Source: an uncultured Spirochaetia bacterium (lineage in GTDB: Bacteria; Spirochaetota; UBA4802; JAGODF01). Taken from it: a stretch of DNA of 5,057 nucleotides. Positions 4,248 through 5,057 of this stretch are shown one piece after another. Both the position numbers and the translations under genes were made by a program. The stretch is from assembly GCA_937967705.1 (NCBI GenBank), contig CALCJG010000479.1, positions 1 to 5,057 of the forward strand, given 5' to 3'. Numbering within the stretch: position 1 is the stretch's first letter; each line of letters opens with the position of its first letter. Under the pieces are notes generated by a model that did no database searches, was not told the DNA's origin, and saw nothing but the letters and a program-made list of their open reading frames with translations.

Positions 4248-5057
4248 TTACACTCTGATACAGCGGACGTAATGTCCTTCAGAAATCTCCCGCAGGGGAA
4301 TGGTCTGCTTCAGACACTCATCACCCCTTTTAAAACAGCGCTCATAAAAGACGCAACCAGTCGGCGACTCCGTGAGGGTGGGGACCAGCCCCGGAATGTT
4401 CTTCATCCTTTCACGGTTCTCGCCGATACGGGGTATCGCTTCGAAAAGCCCGGTGGTATAGGGGTGCAGTCGCCCCTGGAAGATGCGTTCCACGCTCCCC
4501 CTTTCCACTATCTCCCCGGCATACATGATGGCAATCTCGTCCGCCGCGTTGGCCACGATCCCCAGGTCGTGGGTGATGATCAGCAGGGACATCCTGCGTT
4601 CCTGTTGCAGCCGGAGCAGGAGGTCCAGGATCTGGGCCTGAATGGTCACGTCCAGGGCGGTTGTCGGCTCGTCGGCGATCAGCACCGAGGGCATGGCCGA
4701 CAGGGCGATGGCGATCATCACCCTCTGCCGCATCCCCCCGGAGAGTTCGTGGGGGTAGGAGTTGTAGCGGGTTTCCGGGCTGGGTATGCCCACCTGCCGC
4801 AGGAGATCCACGGCCATCTCCCGGGCCTCCTCCTTATCCCTGTTCAGGTGCAGGCGGATGGTTTCGGATATCTGATACCCGATCCGAAAGACCGGGTTGA
4901 GGGAGGTCATGGGCTCTTGGAAGATCATGGCGATCTGCCGGCCGCGGATCTTTCGGATCTCCTCGTCGTTCATCGTCAGGAGATCCTTCCCCTGGTAGCG
5001 GATGGTTCCTGATTCGATGACCCCCGGGGGGTAGATGAGCCGCAGCAGGGAGAAGGC
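4248..5057 (-). CDS. oppD: Oligopeptide/dipeptide ABC transporter ATP-binding protein (OppD/DppD type), 5' end outside window
   Basis: The frame is open from the window edge at 5057 to TAA at 4248-4250: 269 residues of a protein normally about 320-340 long. The N-terminal part with Walker A lies outside. An internal ATG at 4973 is not the true start, because the 28 codons before it ([17 protein letters not shown]...) match the family. Visible motifs, numbered from the edge: Q-loop [12 protein letters not shown] (44-55), signature LSGGMRQRV (105-113), Walker B VLIADEP (125-131) and the switch histidine in IITHD (His163). The C-terminal oligopeptide-transporter extension has LHPYT (197-201) and Cys235, Cys241, Cys248 and Cys266; in a DppD crystal structure the equivalent cysteines hold a 4Fe-4S cluster. 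It is one of two cytoplasmic ATPases that power uptake of peptides, or of nickel or other solutes in close relatives. The usual partner (OppF/DppF) normally follows directly, but here a terminator does. OppD and DppD cannot be told apart from sequence. Confidence 0.95.
   Translation of the reverse strand, partial: AFSLLRLIYPPGVIESGTIRYQGKDLLTMNDEEIRKIRGRQIAMIFQEPMTSLNPVFRIGYQISETIRLHLNRDKEEAREMAVDLLRQVGIPSPETRYNSYPHELSGGMRQRVMIAIALSAMPSVLIADEPTTALDVTIQAQILDLLLRLQQERRMSLLIITHDLGIVANAADEIAIMYAGEIVERGSVERIFQGRLHPYTTGLFEAIPRIGENRERMKNIPGLVPTLTESPTGCVFYERCFKRGDECLKQTIPLREISEGHYVRCIRV

Noticed and set aside
4272..5012. A long plus-strand open frame opposite the OppD gene
   Set aside because: It is an antisense shadow of the transporter gene; no ribosome binding site or family match.
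1..5057. CRISPR array, tRNA, insertion sequence or phage module
   Set aside because: I read both strands and saw no regularly spaced repeats, no tRNA-like T-arm and cloverleaf, no transposase and no structural phage gene.

Overview
The window is a metagenome- or draft-assembly-style contig piece. Its first 45 bases are not biological: they match the last 45 of the 58 bases of the Illumina TruSeq universal (P5) adapter. The remaining ~5 kb reads as an ordinary bacterial chromosome, with moderately GC-rich genes, strong AGGAGG ribosome binding sites and AT-rich intergenic DNA. The gene set suggests a Gram-negative, probably anaerobic bacterium: a probable Fe-S protein with a helical N-terminal domain, a putative AttH/CrtC-type lipoprotein, ComM, an oligopeptide ABC transporter and a likely sigma-54 promoter. 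Desulfobacterota or Spirochaetota would both fit, but the sequence alone does not decide this.

Layout. Positions 46-405 (minus) hold the N-terminal 120 codons of a probable 4Fe-4S ferredoxin-type protein, cut by the contig end. Positions 505-1593 (minus) hold a complete lipocalin-like (AttH / carotenoid 1,2-hydratase family) putative lipoprotein. A 423-base divergent intergenic region (1594-2016) contains a likely promoter for the lipocalin gene, a very stable GC-rich hairpin and an orphan Shine-Dalgarno-like sequence. Positions 2017-3537 (plus) hold a complete comM (YifB, Mg-chelatase-like AAA+ ATPase). Positions 3538-3875 are non-coding and carry a possible comM terminator, several inverted repeats and a good -24/-12 sigma-54 promoter match. 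That promoter faces a 67-residue four-cysteine protein of unknown function (3876-4079, plus). A strong bidirectional terminator (4104-4141) separates it from the convergent peptide-transporter ATPase gene (OppD/DppD type; 4248-5057, minus), whose 5' end runs off the window.

The genes do not form one pathway. They look like four independent transcription units: the two minus-strand genes at left, which may be co-transcribed; comM alone; the small cysteine protein under its own regulated promoter; and the 3' end of a peptide-transporter operon. I found no CRISPR array, tRNA, rRNA, insertion sequence or phage gene. The item most worth follow-up is the sigma-54-promoted small cysteine-rich protein. 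The item most important for data users is the adapter contamination.
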